Shown here: piece after piece, positions 48,121 through 59,900 of the stretch | Position numbering within the stretch: position 1 is the first letter of the stretch | How the letters are laid out: each line of letters begins with the position of its first letter | NCBI RefSeq assembly: GCF_001625215.2 | Contig: NC_030385.2 | Span: forward strand, 28,793,598-28,857,597 | Length of the DNA stretch: 64,000 nucleotides | Reading direction: 5' to 3' | From: Daucus carota subsp. sativus | Lineage: Eukaryota; Streptophyta; Magnoliopsida; Apiales; Apiaceae | Notes under the pieces: model-generated | Told to the model about the DNA's origin: nothing | Seen by the model: the letters and a program-made list of their open reading frames with translations, nothing else | Database searches by the model: none | Program-made: the position numbers and the translations under genes

Positions 48121-48695
48121 ATAATATATTGTACAATTTTTTACTTTCCTGCATCCAAACCTGGCCCACAGATATTAAATCGGTGAATCTTGATAAAAGT
48201 TCTCTCAGTTAAGAAGTATGAAATATCGATATACACTCCCCTACTTTTCAACCTTGAGCTTAATCACTCTATTCTGTGCACATGTTTTTAACTCTTTTTT
48301 ACTAATTGTATATACTATTTTTTCACAAAAATATGTTCCTATAAATTTAAAAGCTTGACATATAGCAATATTGATTATGAATATGATCGAAATGTAAGAA
48401 ATACTTCTAATACATTACTTTCTGTAAATTTTCTAGTAAACAATTTAAATGAACTAAAAGAGTTTCTACCACTTAGAGTTGTGATTTAGGTTGACTTACA
48501 ATAATCGAGTGAGGTCCAAGACCAGGTAGTAAATGCATTCAATCAAAATCAATGGCTAATTTGTCTTTACCTTCCGGTGATTCCCAAGAGTTCAAGATAA
48601 ATCATATCTACTTGTACATAACATGCATACATTCGTACAGACATTACATAAATCTTGAGAAGCTTGAAAACATGAAGAAGTCTTTAGAATCTTGT
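48121..48695. other. Gap between duplication B and the copia element
   Basis: No gene identified. It may be intron sequence of the truncated potassium-transporter locus, which is cut by the copia insertion at 48700, but I see no further exon. Confidence 0.35.
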
Positions 48696-48700
48696 TAATG

Positions 48701-49115
48701 TGTCAAAATTCAGGAAAAATGAAAATATGCAGCGATTCATACCGTATGAACAAGCTTGATTAACTAGAATGTCAGAAACATACTTACAGAAAAGGACTAC
48801 TGTAAACTGTACTTTACCATTGTTCTGAGCTCACAAACTCAAGACACCGTAACAAGCTACTATTTACAATCTCTGATACAGAGAGAAAGGCACACTGAAA
48901 ACTGAGAGAGAAAGCATTGTGAAAGAAAGAAATTAACTAACTGAACTGAAACTAACTATTCTATTTCTTATATACAACTTGCAGTCCACCACTTCTGTTG
49001 CTTAGCTGTCATTCTGTTAGCACCTGTGTGGTTTTGTTTGGGTGCTACTTAGTCACATCATTACTCTTGTGTGATGCTCTCTTGTTGCTTGTTGTCTTCA
49101 GTGGCATTCTCAACA
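48701..49115 (-). repeat. 3' LTR of the copia element
   Basis: 415 bp, matching 51302-51716. The pol stop codon (49061-49063) lies inside this LTR. Confidence 0.93.
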
Positions 49116-51244
49116 GCCTCCCTCAAACTTGGCATATCAGAAACCATGCCAAGTTTGTTTAGTAAATCATTGAACTGTTTTGAAGGTATTGCCTTTGTAA
49201 ACACATCTGCCAGCTGTTGTTCTGTAGGAAGGTAGGATAACTGTAGTAACCCTTCCATCACCTTGTCTCTAGTAAAATGCACATCAATCTCAATGTGCTT
49301 TGTTCTTTCATGTTGCACAGGGTTCTTTGCTATGTGGATAGCACTCTGATTATCACAATGTAATGTGATTGGTTTCAATTTCTTAACTCCCAATTCTTCT
49401 AGCAGCCTTACCACCCATGTTACCTCTGCTGCTGTAGCAGACATTGCTCTGTACTCAGCTTCTGATGAGCTTTTGGACACAATACTTTGCTTTTTAGACT
49501 TCCAACTAACATGTGATTTCCCCAGCAACAATATATATCCAGAAATGGATCTTCTAGTGTCTAAACAAGCTCCCCAATCAGAATCTGAATAAGCTTGTAA
49601 TGTCAACTGTTCACTTCCTTTCAACAGAATTCCTTGCCCTGCAGTTCCAGCTATATACTTGAGAACATGTGTGAGTGCTTTATAATGAGACTGTCTAGGT
49701 TGCTGCAGATATTGACTCAAATGCTGAACTGTATAGGCTAGGTCTGGTCTGGTGTGAGTTAAAAAATTAAGCTTGCCTACCAGACATCGGTATATGGTGG
49801 GATCATCAATTATGTCTCCTTCTTCAGCCTTTAATTTTAGATTGACTGGAAGTGGATTGACATATGATTTATCACCCTCTACTTTAGCTTCCTCAAGCAA
49901 TTCCCTGGTGAATTTTTTCTGTGTCAAAGTGATCCCTTCACTAGTGTATCCAACTTCAATTCCCAGAAAATAGCTAAGCCTTCCCAGATCTTTAATACTG
50001 AACACATCATCCAAATATTGCTTGAGATCTGAGATTTCATGACTATCATCTCCTGTTAAGATAATATCATCGACATACACAGCAACTATTGTTATCTTCG
50101 TGCCGTTATGCTTGATAAAGAGAGAGTAATCATTCTTGGATTGCTGAAAACCCTTGTGCCTCAATGGCCCCCCTAACTTGGCAAACCATTGGCGAGAAGC
50201 TTGCTTGAGACCATATAAAGATTTGACAAGTTTGCAAACTTTGTGAAGAGGGTTAGGCAATCCATCTGGAACAAGCATGTACACTTCCTCACATAAATCA
50301 CCGTGTAGGAAGGCATTGTTAACGTCGAGCTGATAGAGAGGCCAGTTCTTGTGAGCAGCAATAGCAATAATGCAGCGTACTGTAGTCATTTTAACCATTG
50401 GTGAAAAAGTCTCTAGGTAGTCAACCCCCCACTTCTGATTATACCCCTTAGCCACCAACCGAGCTGTATACCTTTCCACACTGCCATCAGCCTTGAATTT
50501 GATTTTGAAAACCCACTTACAGCCAATGGCCTTCTTACCAGGTGGCAAATCAACTAGAATCCATGTATTGTTTTTGTGCAGTGCTTGTAAATCTTTATTC
50601 AAGGCCTCCACCCATTTGGGGTCTGTTGCAGCCTTTGAGTAAGTAGCTGGTTCAACCAGAGAAGAAGATTGTGAAATAAAGCAATGAAGTGAAGGAGCAA
50701 GAGAGTCATAAGCAACCAGGTTGCACCAGTGAGTGAGAGTAGGAACTGTAGAACTGACATTGCAAATGTAATCCTTCAAGTGTGAAGGAACAGTAGTAGA
50801 TCTGGTACTTCGTCTAAGTTGTAATTCTGCAGATTCAGATGAAGAAGTACCAGAGTTTGTAAATGTGTGATGGGGATGCTCATCATAAAAGATATTAGGT
50901 ATAGAATCCAACTGTAGTGAGCTGAAGCCAGTAGCAGTAGGCAAGAAGAAGGAAGGTGGATTATCAACAGTTTTAAGGTGGTATGGAAAATGTTGCTCAT
51001 GGAAAACCACATTCCGTGAAACTGTTATTTCATGAGTTTTGAGATTAAGAACTTTGTAACCTTTGGTACCTAGAGGATACCCAACAAAGACATGTGGTTG
51101 AGCTTTTGGAGCAAATTTGCTTTTGTTATGTGGTACTGTGGACACATAGCATAGACACCCAAAGATTCGCAAAGTAGAAATGTCAGGAGCACTTTTGAAT
51201 AACATCTGATAAGGGCTGATATTCTTTAGAACTTGAAGTGGCAT
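49061..51244 (-). CDS. Copia pol remnant: integrase C-terminus, reverse transcriptase, RNase H
   Basis: 727 codons without a stop. The open frame continues upstream of the first Met as ...AAYLINR, typical of copia integrase C-termini, but no start lies there. In order: integrase C-terminal GCLCYV/FVGYP block (residues about 30-60), a variable serine-rich linker, RT (WVEALNKDLQALHKNNTW, GCKWVFKIK, LDVNNAFLHGDL, and the catalytic YVDD within VAVYVDDIILTGD), then RNase H (SWKSKKQSIVSKSSSEAEYR, ADVFTKA). Gag and protease are absent, so the element cannot move by itself, yet the RT-RNase H frame is undamaged. That fits recent deletion or insertion of an already deleted copy. Confidence 0.92.
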   Translation of the reverse strand: MPLQVLKNISPYQMLFKSAPDISTLRIFGCLCYVSTVPHNKSKFAPKAQPHVFVGYPLGTKGYKVLNLKTHEITVSRNVVFHEQHFPYHLKTVDNPPSFFLPTATGFSSLQLDSIPNIFYDEHPHHTFTNSGTSSSESAELQLRRSTRSTTVPSHLKDYICNVSSTVPTLTHWCNLVAYDSLAPSLHCFISQSSSLVEPATYSKAATDPKWVEALNKDLQALHKNNTWILVDLPPGKKAIGCKWVFKIKFKADGSVERYTARLVAKGYNQKWGVDYLETFSPMVKMTTVRCIIAIAAHKNWPLYQLDVNNAFLHGDLCEEVYMLVPDGLPNPLHKVCKLVKSLYGLKQASRQWFAKLGGPLRHKGFQQSKNDYSLFIKHNGTKITIVAVYVDDIILTGDDSHEISDLKQYLDDVFSIKDLGRLSYFLGIEVGYTSEGITLTQKKFTRELLEEAKVEGDKSYVNPLPVNLKLKAEEGDIIDDPTIYRCLVGKLNFLTHTRPDLAYTVQHLSQYLQQPRQSHYKALTHVLKYIAGTAGQGILLKGSEQLTLQAYSDSDWGACLDTRRSISGYILLLGKSHVSWKSKKQSIVSKSSSEAEYRAMSATAAEVTWVVRLLEELGVKKLKPITLHCDNQSAIHIAKNPVQHERTKHIEIDVHFTRDKVMEGLLQLSYLPTEQQLADVFTKAIPSKQFNDLLNKLGMVSDMPSLREAVENATEDNKQQESITQE

Positions 51245-51301
51245 CCTATTAATCAGGTATGCTGCTGCAAGAACAATTCATATCATGTCGCTTTGATACC
51301 A

Positions 51302-51716
51302 TGTCAAAATTCAGGAAAAACGAAAATATGCAGCGATTCATATCGTATGAACAAGCTTGATTAACTAGAATGTCAGAAACATACTTACAGAAAAGGACTA
51401 CTGTAAACTGTACTTCACCATTGTTCTGAGCTCACAAACTCAAGACACCGTAACAAGCTACTATTTACAATCTCTGATACAGAGAGAAAGGCACACTGAA
51501 AACTGAGAGAGAAAGCATTGTGAAAGAAAGAAATTAACTAACTGAATTGAAACTAACTATTCTATTTCTTATATACAACTTGCAGTCCACCACTTCTGTT
51601 GCTTAGCTGTCATTCTGTTAGCACCTGTGTGGTTTTGTTTGGGTGCTACTCAGTCACATCATTACTCTTGTGTGCTGCTCTCTTGTTGCTTGTTGTCTTC
51701 AGTGGCATTCTCAACA
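51302..51716 (-). repeat. 5' LTR of the copia element
   Basis: 415 bp, same length as the 3' LTR. Differences seen include T/C changes at about 51344 and 51416. Confidence 0.93.
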
Positions 51717-51746
51717 TAATGAACGGAATACTGCTTAAATACTTAC

Positions 51747-52000
51747 CAGATATAGCTGGAGTGAGAATTCCGTCTCCTATTACCATGCAAGTGCCAACAA
51801 GGACAAGTAGAAGAAGCATATTCCTTCTAAATGCATGAGCCTCCAACCATCTTTTGGTTTTCGTAGCAAATGAATTTTCATGAAATATGCTACGACTATA
51901 AGTTGTCAACTCCTCATCAGTCCGGTGTTGATTCGGTATTGTATGCTTTTGCATGCCGATTGTCGACACGGCAGCGAGTGAAGGGCAAAGACTACTCCTC
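51747..52000 (-). pseudogene. HAK/KUP potassium-transporter exon, frameshifted
   Basis: Minus strand. A splice acceptor (TTTGCAG at 52001-52007) leads into [10 protein letters not shown] and then, after two frame shifts, CRHAK-type, [35 protein letters not shown] and [20 protein letters not shown], followed by a good donor (TG|GTAAGT at 51746). The DEEL-x-TY and [15 protein letters not shown] motifs are diagnostic of the KUP/HAK/KT family of plasma-membrane K+ transporters. No other exon is recognisable on either side. The copia element starts 26 bp into the downstream intron. Confidence 0.8.
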
Positions 52001-52009
52001 CTGCAAATC

Positions 52010-52850
52010 GAGAAGCGGAGGTTGCTAAATGTTAGACACTTTAATAAAAACAGAGTATACACTCCTGCAATTACTTGCTTTTATGTTTTAACTATATGGA
52101 ATATACATAAGTTTTTATCTTTGTTATTGAATCTGCAGAAGCATATTTCCAGTTAATGGATGCCTCTAAGGTCAGGTTAAAGTGACAGCCAAAATACATT
52201 ATTAACTTCCACATTCAGATTTAAAATTGGATTTAAAATCCGTGGAAACCTATAAATCTATAATCATATTTCATAGAATTTTGCACAAGTAACATGTACA
52301 AACTACTATATAAAGAGATCTCACACATCACATCTATGTAAAATCCAGGTCCTACTACTTGGAAAGCCTGAAAAAATACTTACAAACAGTTCTCTTTCAA
52401 TTTTAAATATTATTTTTCAACTGCTCGGGGTGAACTTAGCTCTTCCAATTTTAAATATTTTTTTTGACTGCTTTGTAAACTTAGCTCCCGTGCCAGATCA
52501 GTCAAGGAGGGAGGGAGAACTTTGTGCACATGACAGAATATCAAAGGTTAGTTCTGCAATTTATGTTTTTCAGTTTTTTTTATCCAAGTATCACGAATTT
52601 TCTTTTGATGTTCAAGTACCCAAACTTCAGTACTAAAAAACAGTTAGATTTTGGTTTAAAAAAACAATTAGATTTTAAATATTTCAATTCAATGTTACAA
52701 CAAAAAAATATATTTAGATAATGTAATACGATAGTCATCATTGTTATTATCTTAAATCCTAATTAATAAAAAAACCGAATCTCTATAATATACTATTCTT
52801 TGCCTAATATGCAGCGGAATATTACTATATATATATATATATATATGCAA
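52010..52850. other. Gap, no gene
   Basis: AT-rich. It ends in a (AT)n microsatellite (about 52823-52846). Upstream flank of the HAK/KUP remnant, without further exons that I can recognise. Confidence 0.4.
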
Positions 52851-52853
52851 GTG

Positions 52854-53446
52854 CTCAAATACAAACTCCTTAGTGTACAAACGTACAAACAATCACTAAA
52901 TGACTTGAACAGAATCACTAAATGATTGAACAGAATCACTAAATCTACCGGGGGGTCTGATGGAGAGATAAGAGGAGGGAAGCACTTACGGGGCGGCATA
53001 GCCGAGTGGTGGTGCAGTGCGGCCGCCGGCAGCCGTGACGCCGGCGCGAGGGCAGTGCTAGAAACATGATTGAGGGAGAGACACATGATGGAGGGAGATA
53101 AGAAAAACAGTGGTGAATGTGTGTGTGTAGCACTGATCGGTGAGCGAACAACCAGAGAGTGAGAGAGCCGCTGGCAGTGGTGGTGGTTGGTGGTGGGTGA
53201 GAGTGAGAGGCGCTGGGCAGTGGTGTTGGGCGTGTTGGTTGGTGGTGGATGGTGGAGAGAGAGTGTGGCGCTGGGCAGTGGTGGTTGGTGGTGGGTGGTG
53301 TGGTCCTGGTGGTGGTGATTGGAGGTGATTGTGGTGGCGGGGATGATGTATGTATGTATTTGTTAAATTAAAATTTGGTAATCACTAAATATTATTGTCA
53401 TAATCACTGGTTTGTACGTTTGTACAGTAAGGAGTTTGTACTGGAG
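52854..53446. mobile_element. TIR element with a GC-rich, GGT-repeat core
   Basis: Ends: CTCAAATACAAACTCCTTAG, then TGTACAAACGTACAAAC; the right end, reverse-complemented, reads CTCCAGTACAAACTCCTTAC, then TGTACAAACGTACAAAC. The TIR is about 40 bp. The interior 52995-53345 is GC-rich in an AT-rich region. It holds about three imperfect 50-bp units built on GCGCTGGGCAGTGGTGG and GGTTGGTGGTGGG. The TSD is unclear. Confidence 0.7.
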
Positions 53447-53475
53447 TAAGACCCTATATAGGGTAGCACTCCATA

Positions 53476-53870
53476 GCATACCTTCTTATATGGAGTTACG
53501 TAGCATACCATTATAAATGTATACATAATATATATTCTATTATATTTTTTATGAAATATAATTGCAAATTTTGATTATTAAACCGAAAACGAAGTTATAC
53601 AATTTTTTTATTCCAAAAATCATCTAAAATTACGCAATATCTTAACATGATTCTATAACAGAATAATAATCATCCAGAATTATTCTGTTGTAGAATCAGT
53701 TTCGAAAATATACTTTTTTAATCAAATTTTAAGTGTTAAATTACTTAAAATAAATTTATTTTATAGTATTCTATATTAGAATCACGTTTTATATATATTC
53801 TATAACAATTTATGATAAAATTGATGATTTATAGTGGCGCACTATGTAACTCCATATAAGGAGTCCATCT
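53476..53870. mobile_element. MITE with 'TTATATGGAGTTAC' inverted ends
   Basis: The left arm (CTTATATGGAGTTACGTAGC, then ATTATAAATG) and the reverse complement of the right arm (CTTATATGGAGTTACATAGT, then ACTATAAATC) align for about 40 bp. The AT-rich centre contains tandem-like 'tctataacagaat' phrases. Confidence 0.65.
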
Positions 53871-56800
53871 CTGGAATGTTGGCCTATATATATATATATA
53901 TATGCTTATATATACATAATTACTTTTTTTTATGATAAACCTCGTTTTCAAGAGGATATATTACATTTTTCAAATATTTTAGATACCTTTTAATCTTGTT
54001 TAGTTAGCCTTATGTTTATTTTTGAATTTAATGATCATCTAGAAAAAGTTAGTATAAAGACTTTGATGCGAATATAAAAGGCATATTTGTAATTATTCAA
54101 TTTGATCAAAAAATTATTAACACTATTATTAAAATACTACATATTTTTTTAAAAGTAAGAATTACATACTTAAGAGACATATTTATTTATTTTTGTAATT
54201 TATGTGTGAATTAATTAATTAAATTTTTATTACTATAATTACAATTCGATAACATAACAATAAATTTTTGTCAAAAGTGTATATAAGTTTTAGTATATTT
54301 TTCAAAGCTAAGAATATTTTGTATAGATATATCAAATATAGTGTTGATTATTAATATAGTGTAAATAAATTCTAGTGTATTAATTTTATAATAAAGAAAG
54401 AAAAAAGTTATTTTAAAATTTCTTCTAGGGTAAACACGTTCCGTTAATTACTTAAGATTATTCAGGATTCTTTTATATTTCCGAAATATATATAAAAGAA
54501 AGTTTATTAAGGTAAAGCTTTCTTCGAAATTCAGAAATTATTGCTTTTATTATTAGTACTAATATTTTTTTATTCTATTCATTTTTTTTCTGATGTTTGA
54601 TTAAATATATTTTATTAATTAAAGTTATGTTTAATAAAGTCTTCAAAAGAAATCAGTTTTTGGAATTATGAAATTACGTTTTTGCCCCTTTCTCTTAATA
54701 AATAAACCAACACCCCCCACCCCCCATTTCTCTCCCGTCTTTTGTTTACTCCCCTCTGCTCCTCTTCACCTCGTGCTCTTTTACGGTGAATCACCGCCTT
54801 AGCCTGCACTGCTCCGTTTTGCCTTATCTTGGTATCAAAATAATCCTCTTTCGATGAGCTATCTGATTATGCTGGTTGATTAAATTGCATATCAGTATTT
54901 TTAGAAAGGGTTTCAGAACCCCGAATCTCCGTGCGTCGAGACTCCGATGATCGGAACTCCGTCGGGATTCGCCACCGATGATGAGCTTGTGCGAGTCGGT
55001 GGATGGGCGGTGATGAAGATTGAGCCCGAGCTGTAAAATACGATTATTGATTGTTTAACTTAGCCGTGTGTTGATTTTATATACTTGTTTTGATTTGGGT
55101 TTTGTGATTTCTGCTAATTGAGTTTTGTTTAGTTGATTGTGAGGTTGTTTTGTCATGGTTGGAATTGTGTTTGGTGGATTTGGTCGGGATAAGGAGTTTG
55201 GCAGTGGTTTTGAGATGGTGACGGTGGGGTTGCCGCCTCTCGGGTAGTCAACAAAAAAGTGTGCGGGTTGTAGTTTGATTTTGTATTTGGTTTTGTTTAG
55301 TTTAATTATATGGGTTATATTTATTTAAAATCATTTCATTTTTATTTACTTGTGTGTTGGTGAGATGAGATATGTTGTGTATATATAGGTAGTGGAAGTT
55401 AATATGTAGCTGTGCTACTTGATTTAGTTTATACTTTCGAAAAATAAAATTTATTCTATCAAATATGTATAGTTGAAAGTTTCTAATGGCATATACTTTA
55501 TTTTCGAAATCACTTATGTTTTCAGTTCTAATTAAAGTAATTTTGGTGTGAGTTGTTCAAATATTTTGAATTTAAATAGAGCATTCGGATACTAAGTATT
55601 AATATATTCATACACAGTATTTGAATATTTTATATATAGTTATTCAAATATTTTATATTTTAGTACTTAATTGAATATTTTTGTATTAGTCCTTTTATAT
55701 TATTTGAATATAGTTTCTTGAATACTTTCGGATATGTTGTATTTTTCTATTTACTTTATTTTAGTTACTCAGTTATTTTACTACCGACTAATAATAAATT
55801 CTTTGTTACTTTTTGAAATTTCTCGAATATATTTATATAATGGTTATGTAAATATATTTTTATAAAATATTTCTTCTGGGATGTTATTATTATAATTTTT
55901 TTTATGTGAACCTCTTATATGCTTGGTTATTGAGGTGATTTGTGTTGGATGATGTTATCGACTAGATCATGAATGATAGTATGAAAATACTAAAGAGATG
56001 CTGTTCAAAATTCTTATAATAAAAGAAGTTATTATCATATCAAGGAGACGCATCTCTTGAGTATAAATAATACTATCAGTCAAGATAGAGTTGATAATAT
56101 AAATAGCTTTACTGATTTTATATAATGATCTTAAATGTTAGGATTAAATGTTAACGTTGGGTAGACAGCTTTAGTAAGCTGATTAGGTATGAGTGAATAG
56201 AAGACTAATACAATATATAATTATTTTATAGGTCCAGCAGAAGGCCAGGAAAGGAACCGGTAGTAGAGAAACATGAAGAGTTGTAGATTTTCAACTCCTG
56301 ATTTAAGGCAAGTGTTTCAACCTTTTCTTTTGTATATGTTCCTTAGCCAGAACTAGTTTAAATTGCACACTTTCCATGACTATATAAATATCTCCCCAAA
56401 ACCCTCATAATGTTTTTCTCAATGTCTTTCATATGCACTTAAGAAATTGAACTTCGAATTGCTTGATACAATTCCCTTGCTCTTTTTACAAATTTAAACA
56501 CGAAAACCATGCTTTCACATAAAACTTATCACTCTCTTACTGTCACTAAATATTGATATACCTTGATTTTGTGAATTGGATAAACAGTTGAAATATGAGC
56601 ACTCTTTTCTTTGGACTTTGAAATTTTGACCGAGGCGCCGGTCCTATATTAATTATTTAAAGGCCAATATGTGCCTAGGATCCTTTATATTTGAGAATCA
56701 CATTGGATATGTGGTTCGGAGCTAATGCGTTGGCTGATCACCTAGCTTAGCTCGTAGCGTCTTATCGTGAAAGTCCAAGTTTTCTATATTGTTAAAATAT

Positions 56801-56969
56801 TATATTGTTGTTTGTCACTCCAAAAGAATTTCATATCAATCGAATTCTTTTGTGTTATACCATGTTTAGTTTGATATTTTCTTTATTTTTGAATACTTTC
56901 CCACGAACTTAGGTGTCTATTATACCTTACATTCTCGGACGTATATTTTTGTGTTACAGAACTGATCTG
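53871..56969 (+). other. Region upstream of the nucleoredoxin-like gene, probable leader exons
   Basis: A CT-rich tract (54700-54780) and GC-richer sequence to about 55030 look like a transcript start. A short segment at about 56234-56307 has an acceptor-like TATAG and ends in AAG|GCAAGTG, a GC-type donor consensus. These could be 5'UTR exons spliced to the coding exon (acceptor TTACAG at 56959). Inference only; no coding potential seen. Confidence 0.35.
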
Positions 56970-59900
56970 ATGGTGATGACAAGGAGTTTGCCAAACAACT
57001 GCAAAGCTGATGATTCTGTCAAAAAGCATATAGAGAAACCAGCCAAAGGTAAGAAGAAGAGGAACAAGGGTAAAAAGGGGAACAAACCCTATCGAATTGG
57101 TGATACAGTGAATCTGAAGGACCTTCTCTTCACTCAAGAGAGAGACTATCTAATCAAATACAAGGATGTACAGGTATGTTCCTAAATTGCTTGTTTGTTT
57201 TTCGATATTGGATGCACATGTTTATCAACACATATTTAATATTTTAGAACTAGATACATGTCTAAGTGTAGGAAATCGATTGTTATAGTTAATTTGAATC
57301 CTCAATTGAACAATTTTCTAGTAAATTTAATAATAAGGTCCTAAAACTACACTATACTAGGATTTAAATTTCTTTAGTATAAGAAGACAAGATATAATTC
57401 TGTTTTTGATAGAAATTTGATAGCTTAGTAGCCTGATTATGCTTTTGATGTCTTTGTAGATAAAAAAGGAGCAACTGGTTGGCAAGGTTATTGTTCTACA
57501 CTTCGTGTCACTGGTAAAAGGGCATGACAATTTGATACCAGATCCGGATTTAATAGATATATACAAAAAGTTAGAGCCGAAAGGTGGCTTTGAGGTTGTC
57601 TTTGTTGCAGTTGGGGATGGTCTTACTTGCCTTGACACACGAGAATCGACATCAACATATTCTACTCCTCAACAATGTTTTGAAGAAATATTTTCTACAA
57701 TGCCATGGACTGCCATCCCATTCTCAGATTTAAAATCCAGGAACCGGCTAGAAAAATTGTTTTGTATAGTCAGCGATACCCGTCTGGAAATGGAGCCCAT
57801 CTCATTTGTCATTGACTCTAGAGGGGTGGTTTTGCAAGCTGATGCTACCCAAGTGTTTTCAATGTATGGATCTGCTGGTTATCCTTTCACCAAACAAAGG
57901 CTAAAGTGCCTTGATCATGAAGATTATGTTACCATGGAGCAGCTTTCTGTTAGTACACTCTTGGCCTCTCCTCAACGTGATTATGTGATCACCAACAAAG
58001 GAGACCAGGTATACGTCTTCTAGCATCATGTTATCATTTTGACATCTTTATCATCTGATATAATTCATTTGCGTGTTCTAAAATACTCAGATTATCATGT
58101 GATATATATCCCTTATTAACAACGCTTTCTTTGTAGGTACCTCTACATAAGCTTGAAGATAAGGTGGTAGCCTTATATTTTTTTACAGATATTTCGAACG
58201 TACGCATCACATCAAAACTTAAGTTGGCATACAAAGAGTTGTGTGAAAAAATGGAAGCTTTCGAGGTTGTGCTCATTAATTTACTTTCTATCTCGTCTGA
58301 TACATGTGAAGATACATTCTGGAAAACATTTGAGGCAATGCCTTGGTTGGCGATCCCATCTAAAGACACAGATTGTTGTAAGAAGTTGCTGAGGATCTTT
58401 GACAGTACCATATGTGATCCTGGGCCTTATCCTGTTTCAAAGCTGGTGATTATTGGACCCCGTGGAAAATTCATTGAACCGTGTGGTGCTAACATCTTGT
58501 GTTGTTATGGTATTCCAGCATACCCGTTCACTCGCTTTAGTGCTGTCAATTTAAAAATTGAAAAGGTTAAGGATGTGAAACCAGAGATGTTTTGGAATCT
58601 AGATGCCATCTTCAGACAACAAAATGGTTCCGAGGTAAGTTATTATATATCTCTTAAATTGTCTTTAGAAGCTTCCCCTACCGTATCTTTTTTGTTATTC
58701 CACCTACAATCAATACCCTTTATTAATAAGCGAAACCACTTTTCGGTGGAACATCGGTACCAAAAGTACCAAAATTTGGTCACTTTCATATTAATTAGGA
58801 TTTTAGAGTCATTATTATACTATTATCAAAAGACTTCTATATTGAATAGAACTTTATTATTAAAGACCTCAATATTCATTAGGATAGTGAAACATCTGTA
58901 TTGATTAGAATTTTATTATTAAAAACTTCAATATTGATTAGGATAATGTTATATAAATTTTTTATTTAATAACAATAATCATTATAGAATTATAAAAAGA
59001 TTTTCATATTGTTAGGATTTTATACTTATTATTATACATTTTTAGACTTTTATAATTATTATTATACAATTATGAAAAGACTTCTATATTGATTTGGATT
59101 TTATATTAAAAATTTCAATATTGCTTAAGATTATTACACTACTATAAAAAGACTTCTATGGTAAAAGTACCAAAATTTGGTCACTTTCATATTAATTAGG
59201 ATTTTAGAGTCATTATTATACTATTATCAAAAGACTTCTATATTGAATAGAACTTTATTATTAAAGACCTCAATATTCATTAGGATAGTGAAAGACATCT
59301 GTATTGATTAGAATTTTATTATTAAAAACTTCAATATTGATTAGGATAATGTTATATAAATTTTTTATTTAATAACAATAATCATTATAGAATTATGAAA
59401 AGATTTTCATATTGTTAGGATTTTATAATTATTATTATACATTTTTAGACTTTTATAATTATTATTATACAATTATGAAAAGACTTCTATATTGATTTGG
59501 ATTTTATATTAAAAATTTCAATATTGCTTAAGATTATTACACTACTATAAAAAGACTTCTATGGTGTTTAGGATTTTGTAATATAACATTTATCATATCC
59601 GCACAGTTAAATCGCTAACAATTTAACTTATGAAACAGTCTTATAAAATTCATATCAAAATTTGGCTATCATCATAATATTTTTAATTAAAAATTATTAC
59701 TATTACTAATTAAAAACTTCTATATTTGACATGATTTTGTATTATAACAATTATCTCACTAATAAAAATATATTACCAACAAAATTATTTGTTTTAATTT
59801 TTTAAAACTCAAATAATTTAATATACTGAACAACTCTATAAATCTCTTATTATGCTTCAGAGTTCAAATAAATAAAGAGTTCATATTGATATTAATATAA

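Larger units (their letters stand above)
48696..51721 (-). mobile_element. Ty1/copia LTR retrotransposon, internally deleted, 5-bp TSD
   Basis: The element is 48701-51716, flanked by TAATG (48696-48700 and 51717-51721). The two LTRs are 415 bp each, 48701-49115 (3' LTR) and 51302-51716 (5' LTR). On the coding strand they begin TGTTGAGAATG and end TTTTGACA. About six substitutions are visible between the LTRs. The primer-binding site next to the 5' LTR reads TGGTATCAAAGC (initiator-Met-type), and a purine tract (TTTGAGGGAGGC) precedes the 3' LTR. Only about 57 bp separate the PBS-side LTR border and the pol frame, so gag, protease and most of integrase are gone. Confidence 0.95.

Noticed and set aside
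53140..53328. 62-codon Gly/Trp/Val-rich frame
   Set aside because: Pure product of the GGT/GTG minisatellite inside the TIR element.
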